Source: Haematococcus lacustris (lineage: Eukaryota; Chlorophyta; Chlorophyceae; Chlamydomonadales; Haematococcaceae). Taken from it: DNA of 64,000 nucleotides. Location of the stretch: assembly GCA_030144725.1 (NCBI GenBank), contig JASKMD010000003.1, positions 21,005,937 through 21,069,936 of the forward strand, read 5' to 3'. Under the pieces are notes generated by a model. The model was not told the DNA's origin, did no database searches, and worked only from the letters and a program-made list of their open reading frames with translations. Shown here piece by piece: positions 22,901-33,300 of this stretch. How positions within the stretch are numbered: position 1 is the first letter of the stretch; every line of letters starts with the position of its first letter. The position numbers and the translations under genes were made by a program.

Positions 22901-25900
22901 TGTGCAAAGCACATGGCATGCAAGCGCCAGGTCACATGATGCAAGCGCAAAGCAGGACACTGGCCAAATGCAAGCAGCCACAAGGAACATGGGAATGAGA
23001 CTGGCTGCACCCTGTAGCCATCATTTGATAATGGAAGCATGGGGCGGCGGCGTATCAGCCCAGCAGAGCAGGCCCTCTGCCATTCCTCATCCCACAATGC
23101 TTTTAGACAGTGCTCGGTGCTTAGTCCCTTGCACCAGCCGCCAGCCAATGGCTTCCCCTCCCCTCTTCACTCTCCCCTCCTTCCCTATGTAATGCTGCGC
23201 CAAAACTTGGACGCTGGCTTTTTCCCCCCTGGCGTGCCCCCGCTCTCCTGGTCCCCCCTCCTCTCCCCCCTGCTCCTCCAGCCTAACCCCCCTGCTCCTC
23301 CTGCCGAACCACCCCTGCTCCTCCTGCTTGCCTGACCTAACCCCCCATGCCCTGCGCCCTGCCGCTCACTTAGTGTCCCAGAACATGACGCAGTGCTCCA
23401 CCCGGTCGGGCCTGTTGAAGGCGTACACGAGGGTGTTGCAGAAGAAGCCCCACTTGTAGTCAGGGCGCACGTTGGCAAAGTAGACGAAGGAGTCCACGGC
23501 CAGGGCCAGGCGCAGCCCGTTGCCCTCCCAGCTCAGGCCGGAGATGCCGGCCCCTGGTACTCGCAGGGTGCGTAGGTGCTCACCCAGGAAGTTGTAGAAC
23601 TGCGGAATGCTCCAAGGGAGCGGTGGGAGGGGAACAAGGGCGGTGGGGAACGAGGGGGAGGGGGAGGGGGGGAAAGGGGGAGGTGGGTGGGCAAAGGGGG
23701 AGGGGGAGGGGGGAGGGGGGAGGGGGGGGAGGGGGAAGAGGGCGAGGGGGAGGGGAATGGTGGAAGAGGGGGAGGGGGAAAGAGGGGGAGGGGGAGGGGG
23801 AGGGGGAAAGAGGGGGAGGGGGGAAGAGGGGAAAAAAAAAGGGGGGAATGGGGAAGGTGGTACAGGCATGCAGGCAAGCTGGTGGCTGTGGCTGAGGTTG
23901 GGTCACTAGCTGCTTGATGAGGGGTTACACAAGTGGAGGAGTGGCTGAGTAGGTGCCACAGTCACAGTGTGGGCAAGGGCAGCAGGCAACCTGCTGCAGC
24001 ACCCACTCGGCAGCATCGCGCTATGACAGCTGCCTGTCAGGCCTATACTGACAGCACAGCCGCTGTTGCAGTTCCACTGCTGTTCTGCTGCCCCCTACTT
24101 TGGTTGCTGACCCTAGGGTTGCCCACAGGGCGACATGCCAGGCGCGCACCTGCACCATCCAGAGCTCCCGCGCTTCCGCCGCCCCGCCGCCCATCTGGAA
24201 ACCGGCCACGGCGAGGATGCTCCCATTGCAGTTCCACTTCGCCTTGCAGGGTTTGATCCCGGTGTCGATGCACACAGCGTTGTCGTCACTTTCGTAACGC
24301 ATCAGCTGCATGCGGCCGTTGTCCAGGCAGATGGCCAGCACCGGGCAGTTTGGCTCCGCGAGGCCAAGGATGCCGTCGTACCACTCCACGCCCACGACCT
24401 GGCTGCTGCCCGCGTAGCCTTCATTGCAGTACAACGGGACCTTGGACACCGCGTTGCCGTTGGAATCGTAGATGTGTACCTCGCCCTGGGTTGTGCAAAA
24501 CAGGATGAGCCGCCCGTCGGGCGACCACTCCACCAGCGCCAGCGTGAGGCCCAGCTCCTTGCCCCACATGCGGTTGCCGTCCACGCTGCCGACAATAACC
24601 GCACCATCCTCGTACACGATGCAGATTTTCTCGCCGTTGGAAGTCCACTTCATGTCGCGCACCACGCTCTTATTCCTACGCACCAGGCAAAGACGGCAGC
24701 AGGCAGCCCAGCAGGCACCTGACAAGGCCACCCTTTGATCAATGCCTTTCCTCTGGGTTAATGCCAATAGTCCTAGAATGTGCAGAACCCCTTGGAAAGC
24801 CTTGTACATGGCCACCTGGAACCTCTGCACGGGGGAGTGCAGCCCACCGCCAGGCCACCGCTTGCCCTCCTCCTACTTACGCACCAAGGCCTCCTGCCTA
24901 TGAGGCCACCGGAGCCAGGCAGTTGGGTACAGGAGAGGGCCGCTGCCAGTCCCGGCAGGATAGAGAGTCAGGGCGCACTGGGTGTGGTGGGTCCTATTGT
25001 GCTCTAGATGCATACTCCTCTGCCCCTCTCGGCCACTCATGCACTCCTTCGCACTGACAGTGAGTGTAGGGCATGGCAAGCAGCACAGTAAGTGACCCCC
25101 CTCACTGTGCGCAGAGACCTTAAACTGGTGCCTGGGCATCACTGCGCACGAACTCTGTAGAGCAGGTCCTGTGCTGCTGCTGTTCGTGTTGCCACCATTG
25201 CTACCGTTGCTGTCACTACAACAGCTGTCACGTTACCCCCCCTTGAAGCCGCTGCTGCCATGGTGTGGTTGCAGCTGCGACACTTGCCGCGACACTCGCC
25301 TGCCGTGGTGTGGTTGCAGCTGCGACACTTGCCTGTGCTGGTGCTGTTGATGGTATGGGAGCCAATGACAAAGTGCTGTAGCAGCCCGCACGTCAGAGAG
25401 CAATACTATTAAGGGATCTCAAGGGGTAAGGCCTTTGACCCCAGGGCTTAGGGCTTTGACTCAAGGGTTAGGGCTTTGAAGCCAGCAGCCCAGCTGCAGG
25501 CCAAACATGCACAGCCGTTTGTGTGCAGTGCTGGCTGTTGAGCGCACCCAAACCCTGTCCTGCCCTACCCGGCTTTGCGCTGCAGCTCCGCAGCCACACA
25601 GCATAGTGAGCCGCACTGCAGCTGTGAGCTGCTGTAGCCGGCTCACTCACCCCTCCCCCTGTAAACCCCGGTGCTTGCCCTGCCAGTGCCATCACCCTGC
25701 AGGCCTCTCGCTGCTGCTGCCCACCTGTTGTTGATCATCTCCTCGTACCACATGCCCTTGTGCAGCATCCACACAATGATGAGCCCGCTCTCGTCGCTGG
25801 TAGTGAGCTTCTGGAACACGTCATTCCAGGTGACGACCAGCACGCTGCCTTTGTGCCCCTCCAGAGTTTGGTTCAGGGACAGGTTGCCTGGGGCGGCACC

Positions 25901-26463
25901 AGGGGCACCCCCTGCCCCGGCAGTCCCTGCCTTGGCGGCTTCGCGGCTGGAGGTGCCTTCCAGCCGCAGCACCTGTGCGTCATGCACTGCCCATGCAAGC
26001 TGGTAGCAGTCAGGAGGAAAAGGAGTTGTTGAGCAGCTGGGGGCCTGGCCCTGCTGCGGGCTGAGTGTGTCCAGCTAGCTGTGCTGAGGCTGACAGAGCT
26101 GCAGGGCACCTTCAGCAGCTCGGAGTCTCCTCCACAGGCAATCCAGCCCTGCAGCAGAAAAGGGGCCATGTCACAATGGGGTGGGGGTATGCAGGTCACC
26201 TGTGGGTGCTGTCACTGAGCCATTGACACACCTGCTCTGTATTCCATGACAGACATCGGAGCTTCACATTGTTAGGGATGGCAATCTTCTTGCTGCGGCC
26301 CACATGTGCAAATCATACATGTCGTCGTTGCTTGAGGTGCCGCGAGCTTTACTTGATGCCAAGGCGAACAGCTAAGAAACACTGTCAGTATTGCGTGCGA
26401 GTAGCAAAACATTCATGTTGGCACATTGTTCGGTTTGGCCGCCCACCTTAGGTAGATGAACAT
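13908..26463 (-). CDS. IFT121: IFT121 / WDR35, IFT-A subunit, 21 exons, 1,237 aa
   Basis: IFT121 is a core subunit of intraflagellar transport complex A, which drives retrograde transport and membrane-protein entry in cilia. Exons (minus): 26463-26447, 26292-26232, 26148-26110, 25972-25725, 24675-24150, 23599-23370, 22899-22818, 22035-21961, 21585-21406, 20948-20649, 19695-19616, 18833-18518, 17980-17827, 17369-17233, 16968-16801, 16351-16209, 15975-15879, 15430-15268, 14811-14564, 14452-14304, 14208-13908. Every junction is GT-AG, all phases agree, and the sum is 3,714 bases. The protein follows human WDR35 from end to end: [14 protein letters not shown] start, WD40 repeats with [19 protein letters not shown] and [19 protein letters not shown], a second WD/TPR part with [49 protein letters not shown] and [20 protein letters not shown], and a C-terminal zinc-binding CKAC ... 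CPLC. Exon 1 is only 17 bases. An upstream in-frame ATG at 26703 would add 80 residues; the inner start was chosen by family conservation. Confidence 0.97.
16456..16545 (+). repeat. TCGGG pentanucleotide repeat in IFT121 intron
   Basis: Degenerate TCGGG/TCAGG pentamers between exons 15 and 16. Confidence 0.8.
17635..17815 (+). repeat. C-rich CCCCAGCC/CCCCCGCC tract in IFT121 intron
   Basis: An imperfect C-rich minisatellite between exons 13 and 14. It produces long proline or glycine open frames in all readings; these are not genes. Confidence 0.85.
18241..18386 (+). repeat. (CTCCCC)n hexanucleotide repeat in IFT121 intron
   Basis: About 24 nearly perfect CTCCCC units between exons 12 and 13. 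The G-rich strand is the coding strand of IFT121, so the pre-mRNA carries a long GGGGAG tract. Confidence 0.9.
18830..19330 (+). repeat. G-rich degenerate minisatellite in IFT121 intron
   Basis: Units related to GGGGGCGGATGGCTTAGGGTAGGAGGGTGG recur with variable length through most of this intron between exons 11 and 12. Confidence 0.7.
19968..20012 (+). repeat. (CCA)n microsatellite in IFT121 intron
   Basis: CTCCTCCA then about twelve CCA triplets. The rest of this intron (20050-20600) is less GC-rich than its surroundings and could hold an old insertion, but no ends are visible. Confidence 0.85.
21671..21857 (+). repeat. (CAGGG)37 pentanucleotide repeat in IFT121 intron
   Basis: About 37 essentially perfect CAGGG units between exons 8 and 9. 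The lack of decay suggests recent expansion. Confidence 0.95.
22550..22800 (+). repeat. GGTGTGAAGGTG minisatellite in IFT121 intron
   Basis: Repeated GGTGGTGTGAAGGTGGTGTG-like units between exons 7 and 8. Confidence 0.8.
23618..23850 (+). repeat. Polypurine (GGGGGA)n tract in IFT121 intron
   Basis: About 230 bases of almost pure purine on +, directly upstream of exon 6 on the minus strand, where it serves as a very long pyrimidine tract before the acceptor. Confidence 0.85.
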
Positions 26464-27382
26464 AGTGACCCTCTCCTCGCCAAGATGCAGACCTGATGAA
26501 GATGTATCTATGATTTGAGTCTTTTGGTTTGGCCGAAGCGCATCCTCTCGCCATCGGCCGTGGCCATTGACGATAGCAGTGCCACCCGTGAGCTCGTTGA
26601 AAGAACAAGGATCAGTGACACTTGAATGTGCAGGCCAAACATCGATCAACTTTTTGTCGCAGTACCATGTTTGGGCAAAAGCTTGTGAATGAAGGCGTGC
26701 CATAGTAAACTGCTATTACACTGAAGCGAGGCAACGTGCGGGCTGACGTCCAGATGCAGGCCATTAGAAAAGCTCGACATATTTGCAGAAAGGGTGGCGG
26801 TGACATGTGCGCAGGTGACAGCACACTATTCCCCTACTAATGTGCAAGGGCTGTGTTATCTGTAATTCGGCTGGTGGATGAGGTGAGAGCAGAGTGGCGT
26901 TAGTGGGCGTTGTACATCAGGGCCTCTATCTGCTTTGTTTGTGACCTTCCCACTCCGTTTAGGGAGGTGACCAGGAGGAGAGAGAGAGAGGGGGACACCC
27001 AGCGGTCCTGGATTAGGCGATGAAAAGAGGCCTTGCACACGAAGTCCTCAAGCTGCATCTTGTATCACAACATGATCAATTGAGCTAGAACCCAAGGGCA
27101 GCATCATGATCATGCGCTTCAAGTTGAAGTTCAACGCTAGGGCAGATGAGTTGTACCTCTGTTGCATGGCTGTCACTGTCCTCGCCAAATGAGCCCCTTG
27201 CAGCACACCAGATGAGCTGCGGGCCGCATGGTGCAGCATGCAGGTGGCGGGCTGACCCACGTTGTCGGGTATACACTTGAAACCAGGCACTATGGCTGTA
27301 GGATGCAGGTGACATGCCACCATGCCTGACCCCTTCAACTCATCACATTGGGTTTGCTTCTGAGCAGACGTAAGATGTACCG
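26464..27382. other. IFT121 upstream region and ChAPs 3' flank
   Basis: About 920 bases lie between the IFT121 start and the ChAPs stop. The first 240 bases upstream of IFT121 are open in its frame. No other gene is supported, and no element with clear ends was seen. Confidence 0.5.
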
Positions 27383-30300
27383 TCAGCTCTGGCTGCTTGT
27401 CTGCTTTGCTAGGGCCTGGTTCAACATGGCCACGGCTGTCTTGACATGTGTGGGATCCCCTCCAAGGGTGCTGGCCAGGCTTGGCTCTGTGGCCTGCAAC
27501 TCTTGCAGCACCGCTGCCAATTGCTGCGCTCCTTGCTGTGCTGCAAGGTGCCCGCAGCATGCCATAACTGAGGCGCAGCGGCACAGGCTGGGTCCCAGTC
27601 TGGTGCTCAGCTTGTTGGCGGGCAGCTGGCTCGCGTGCCAGGCTAGCAAGCGCAGGGCGCCTTCCAGTGCCTGCCAGCAGAGCATTGGAGCAGGGCCGCC
27701 ATGAGGAGGGGTAGTGAAACAAGGCAAGCTTGACCAAGCCTGTGAGGTGCAAGCCTAAGGATGGGTGTGTTGAGTTCACTGTGCCACAGCTGCTCTCAAC
27801 CTGCTGGTGCCGAGTGGCTGCATGTGCGGTGCGCGCTGGCAAACATGGGGCACCCACCCACCTGCTTCACATCACCAGCGTGTGCTGCCAGCCGCATAAC
27901 CGCTGTGCTGCTGACTGCGTTAAAACCTCCGAGCTTGATGCAGCATTGGTAGGATGAGAGCGCCTCGGCATCATGGTACAGCCGTTCCGCCAGCTGGCCA
28001 CGCCGCATCCAGTCCACTGCATGGCAGACACGGCAAAGCTGCAGGACCGCTACAACGTTGAGCAGATCCTTATAGCTTGGACTGTGTAACTGCTTTAGCC
28101 CTCTCTCATTCTGCATCACAGGGCACGGCCAAGGCATGTTGAGGTGCACGTGTGTAAGCACACCCCTACACAGAAAGGTTCCTAATTTGGCTAGGCCTAT
28201 ATTGGTCGTTCTCCCATTTCCGCTCTTCAACACGCATGCCTCCTTTCATACACGGTCGTTAGAGGTTATGAGGACGTTGTGAGTCGGTTTGCGGCGGACT
28301 ATCGCGTTTTGTCGGCTGAGATGAGGCTGCCGCCGGTTACGCCAATTTGAACCCTACCGGTCGTTAAGGTCCCGTGTGCACTAGCGCGACGAAATACCCA
28401 TGCGAGCGCGGCCCTCTTAGACACCTTGGTGGGTACACGATGTAGCGCAGTTGGTGCGCTTTGGTTTATTGCTACCCTTTGGCCGCGGTCTTGCGTTGAA
28501 AATGTTCTCTCTCAGCTCTCATGTCATTATTTCGGCCTCATGCGCCCAAGTCCTACCGCACACCACCAGCCCTTATGGCCAAGCTGACCACTGGTGCTTC
28601 TCGACAGTCCAGCTTGGCTCAAGACAGCACAGGCGAAAGAGCCAAAAGGCTCTTGGCAGCTGCTAATGCATACTTGAAGGTCAAGAGGGGCCAGCCACAG
28701 CCATCCATGGCAGCTGTGGCCCGGGAACATTGCGTTCCATATGCCACCCTCCACAGAGTCATCAAGCGGGGTGGGGTGATCGCAAAACGTGGGCGCCCAA
28801 CAGCTTTGTCAGCTGTGACAGAGGAGCAGCTGCGGGACTTGGTAGTGAGGGGCCAGCGGCAGGGTGTGGGGGTCACCAAGACAGCATTGCTTGCAGCTGT
28901 GAGGACGACGCAGCGGGTCATGGAGCGCAAGGGCAAAGTGGACCCCTTCAAGGGGAAGGCCCCTGGCAAGAATTGGCGCCAGGGGTTCATGCGGCATTTA
29001 ATTATTATTATTTACCTGAAATATTTATAATAAAATTCCGATAACATTACATGTCGGGCGGCATTTGAGAAGAGCGTGCACTTGAGAAATGGCTTTCACC
29101 CCCCAGACAAGGATAACATGCTAGCAGCAGCAGCAGCCAGCAAGGAGGGTGGCAAGCAGCAACCAGCCTTCAAACCCTGGGTACCCTTGACAGTCGACGC
29201 CGCAATGTTGCGTGTTGCAGCTCAGCGATCAGCCCAACCGCAGCCCAGCTTACGTTTTCCAGCAGAGGATAGGTTCTATATCAAGCATGAGGTGGTTGCT
29301 GAGGCAGCCAAGAAAGCTGCAAAGGCCAGCAAGCGATCTTGCAAGTAGCATGCTTGCATGTGCATGTGCGCAACTTTGAGTGCCTCTAGACTGCCACGTG
29401 ATCATGTTTTTGACAAGCTGCTAGTTTTGATAGGGGCATTGGGATGGGTAGGAGCCTCTACAAAAGTTGTGGTGCCAATCTTCAAGTAGGTGGACAAAAG
29501 CAACGACATGCTCACATTAGGGGACTTTCAATGTAAAACTGTTACTCTGGAGGTATGGTACTAAAACATGTCATATCTTTGCTGCTGATGGGCATAAGGA
29601 TACAATCAAGGGCACTGTGGAGAGATGTTATGAAGGGTTGCACGGCTATGTGCTTGGGTTTCACATTAGTACCAATATGAAGCAGCAATGGGCTTGAGAC
29701 GCCAAAAGTTAATCAGATTAGGAACCTTTCTGTGTACCTGCTGACAGTTGAGGCAGTGGCGTGGCAGCTGCGTCCCCTGCCCCGGGTGCGTCGGGGTCGC
29801 TGGGGGTGCCCAGCACCAGCTCTGCCAGGGTGCGGCCCCGCACTCGCACCAGCTCTGCGTCCTGGGCCTTCCACTCCATGTAGGCTTGCAGGTCGTGCCA
29901 CAGGGCTATGATGAGCTCGTCCAAAGACCTACGGCAGCATGCAGGGAGATGCCTTGAGGGCACGCAGTCCAGTAACAACGAGACTCGTCTTCACCGCCAG
30001 CGCCTATCACTGCTGGTACACCACCACCACAAGCATCTGTGAAGGAAGCTCTTGAGTTGAGCGTGCGGTGCTGGTGGCTGGCAAGCTGCTGTCTCCCCGC
30101 GCCCTGCCACATTACCCCTCTAACCACATTACCTGACACACAGGCTGACACATATCACCACATGACCTCTCAAATCACATCACCTGACACACAGGCGCCT
30201 GGCGTGCTGTTTGCTTTCCTGCTCCTCGTCCTCTTCTGGGGCCACACCCTGCAGCGCCCAGGCCTGGTCCTCCTGGATGCTGCTTAGGAGCTCATGCTGC

Positions 30301-33300
30301 CAGTTCTGCCTCTGCCCTGCTACTGCCTGCAGGCTGGCGGCTGCTTGTTGAGCCTGCCACTCATATGCCCGGTCACCCAGCCCCTCCTCCTCCTCCTCCT
30401 CATCTGCATCCTCTGGGGAGCGACCGTTGTCATCAGGCTTGCTGCTGCGAGCCTCGCCCAGGGGCTGGCCTTGGTCTGTGCGCAGGGGGCTGTGCCATAG
30501 GCATACCTCATCCTGTGTGGCTGTGCAGTGGGCTGGGCGGTGGGCACGCTGTGTAAGCTGGACTCGGGCTGAGCGCAGCAAAGCTCGCCAGGGCTTGGCT
30601 GTCTTGCCCGAGGCGGTGCTTGAGTGGCCCTCACTGAACGACTGAGAGCTGGGTAGCATGGCTTCTGCCACTGGCCCCGCTGGTTGTGTGCTGCTAGCAG
30701 AGTTAGGCCGAGGTCTGCATAAAACAACACAGGAGGCTACGAGACAATTGAGCACCCTACCATCACAGTATGCGACACACGGCCAGAGTCTGCATCTGCT
30801 CTCACAGGAGCCATGCAGCAGTGTCGTACCCTGCCACCACAATGCCACACACTCTCGACCACCAGAGCCGGTGCTGCCCAAGCATACAGTCATCGGTCAA
30901 TGTTGAAGCAGCAGGGCCAGGGTGGAAGAGACCTACTTGGAGCCAAAGACGGCGCTCCACAAGCTGTTGGGAGCGGTGAAGGGCATGAGGATTGAGGCGG
31001 CCGCCGTCAACGCACCACCACCTGCTGACTGCCGTTCCACTGGCTCTGCTGGACTCCGCAACCCAGCAGTTCCCTCAGCCTCCTCTGACGCTTGCTTGAT
31101 GCCCGTACCCCTGTTATGACTTGCGTCACTGACTGCTTCCTGGGGTGCTTCTTGCATGGAGTGATTGGCTGGGTGGGGGGAGGTTCCATCACTACTGTGC
31201 CGCCCCTCCAACAGGGCGGCAGAGCGGGCTGTGGTCGGAGCAGAAGCGTCCTGTTTGGTACGTGGACTGCCAGAAGGGACGCTTTCCAGGGCAAGGGTTT
31301 GCAGCTCTACAGCGTGTTTGGCGGTGCTGTGCTCCAGGTGGTAGTCACTCATGCCTGCATCTGCTAGCTTCTCAATGACGGCGTCGTATGCTGAGCCGCC
31401 ATCAGCAAGCTCTATGCCCTGCAGATATCCACCCACCAGCACACCACACATGTCTCACACCATCCCATCATGCCATGTCCTGAAATTGAGCACTAGGTGT
31501 ACAGCTGCTGGGCAGGGCAGACCTGACTCGGTGTCTTGGGTGCGTTGGCAGCTTGAGGCTGATCACAGACAGGCCTACCTGCTCCATGTCTGTCTTTTTC
31601 TTGCCGCCGGTCCTCTCATGCATGACGAAGACTCGGGCCCGCATCTGCAAGAAACTGTCCCAGCCAACTGCTGCAACCAACTCCTGCGGGCCACACACAC
31701 ATGCCAGGGACAAGGTAAGGAGGTCAGGACTAACATCCATCCCATACACAGAAAGGTTCCTAATTTGGCTAGGCCTATATTGGTCGTTCTCCCATTTCCG
31801 CTCTTCAACACGCATGCCTCCTTTCATACACGGTCGTTAGAGGTTATGAGGACGTTGTGAGTCGGTTTGCGGCGGACTATCGCGTTTTGTCGGCTGAGAT
31901 GAGGCTGCCGCCGGTTACGCCAATTTGAACCCTACCGGTCGTTAAGGTCCCGTGTGCACTAGCGCGACGAAATACCCATGCGAGCGCGGCCCTCTTAGAC
32001 ACCTTGGTGGGTACACGATGTAGCGCAGTTGGTGCGCTTTGGTTTATTGCTACCCTTTGGCCGCGGTCTTGCGTTGAAAATGTTCTCTCTCAGCTCTCAT
32101 GTCATTATTTCGGCCTCATGCGCCCAAGTCCTACCGCACACCACCAGCCCTTATGGCCAAGCTGACCACTGGTGCTTCTCGACAGTCCAGCTTGGCTCAA
32201 GACAGCACAGGCGAAAGAGCCAAAAGGCTCTTGGCAGCTGCTAATGCATACTTGAAGGTCAAGAGGGGCCAGCCACAGCCATCCATGGCAGCTGTGGCCC
32301 GGGAACATTGCGTTCCATATGCCACCCTCCACAGAGTCATCAAGCGGGGTGGGGTGATCGCAAAACGTGGGCGCCCAACAGCTTTGTCAGCTGTGACAGA
32401 GGAGCAGCTGCGGGACTTGGTAGTGAGGGGCCAGCGGCAGGGTGTGGGGGTCACCAAGACAGCATTGCTTGCAGCTGTGAGGACGACGCAGCGGGTCATG
32501 GAGCGCAAGGGCAAAGTGGACCCCTTCAAGGGGAAGGCCCCTGGCAAGAATTGGCGCCAGGGGTTCATGCGGCATTTAATTATTATTATTTACCTGAAAT
32601 ATTTATAATAAAATTCCGATAACATTACATGTCGGGCGGCATTTGAGAAGAGCGTGCACTTGAGAAATGGCTTTCACCCCCCAGACAAGGATAACATGCT
32701 AGCAGCAGCAGCAGCCAGCAAGGAGGGTGGCAAGCAGCAACCAGCCTTCAAACCCTGGGTACCCTTGACAGTCGACGCCGCAATGTTGCGTGTTGCAGCT
32801 CAGCGATCAGCCCAACCGCAGCCCAGCTTACGTTTTCCAGCAGAGGATAGGTTCTATATCAAGCATGAGGTGGTTGCTGAGGCAGCCAAGAAAGCTGCAA
32901 AGGCCAGCAAGCGATCTTGCAAGTAGCATGCTTGCATGTGCATGTGCGCAACTTTGAGTGCCTCTAGACTGCCACGTGATCATGTTTTTGACAAGCTGCT
33001 AGTTTTGATAGGGGCATTGGGATGGGTAGGAGCCTCTACAAAAGTTGTGGTGCCAATCTTCAAGTAGGTGGACAAAAGCAACGACATGCTCACATTAGGG
33101 GACTTTCAATGTAAAACTGTTTTTCTGGAGGTATGGTACTAAAACATGTCATATCTTTGCTGCTGATGGGCATAAGGATACAATCAAGGGCACTGTGGAG
33201 AGATGTTATGAAGGGTTGCACGGCTATGTGCTTGGGTTTTACATTAGTACCAATATGAAGCAGCAATGGGCTTGAGACGCCAAAAGTTAATCAGATTAGG

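Larger units (their letters stand above)
28169..29734 (+). mobile_element. Internally deleted pogo-like DNA transposon, copy A
   Basis: The 1,566-bp element begins CACAGAAAGGTTCCTAAT and ends with the exact inverse, giving an 18-bp terminal inverted repeat. A TA dinucleotide flanks it on both sides (28167-28168 and 29735-29736), the target site of the Tc1/mariner superfamily. It carries a transposase N-terminus and a C-terminal remnant but no DDE core. It lies in intron 12 of the ChAPs gene, in the opposite orientation, and its right-hand TA forms part of the splice donor. Confidence 0.92.

Noticed and set aside
24135..24722. 195-codon plus-strand frame
   Set aside because: Exact antisense of IFT121 exon 5; GC-rich coding sequence often leaves the opposite strand open.
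25430..25480. Telomere-like GGGCTTAGGGCTTTGA words
   Set aside because: Only a few degenerate copies inside an IFT121 intron; not a telomeric array.
28440..28475. tRNA-like A box (TAGCGCAGTTGG) in the pogo-like element
   Set aside because: No B box or cloverleaf follows; it is part of the transposon in both copies.
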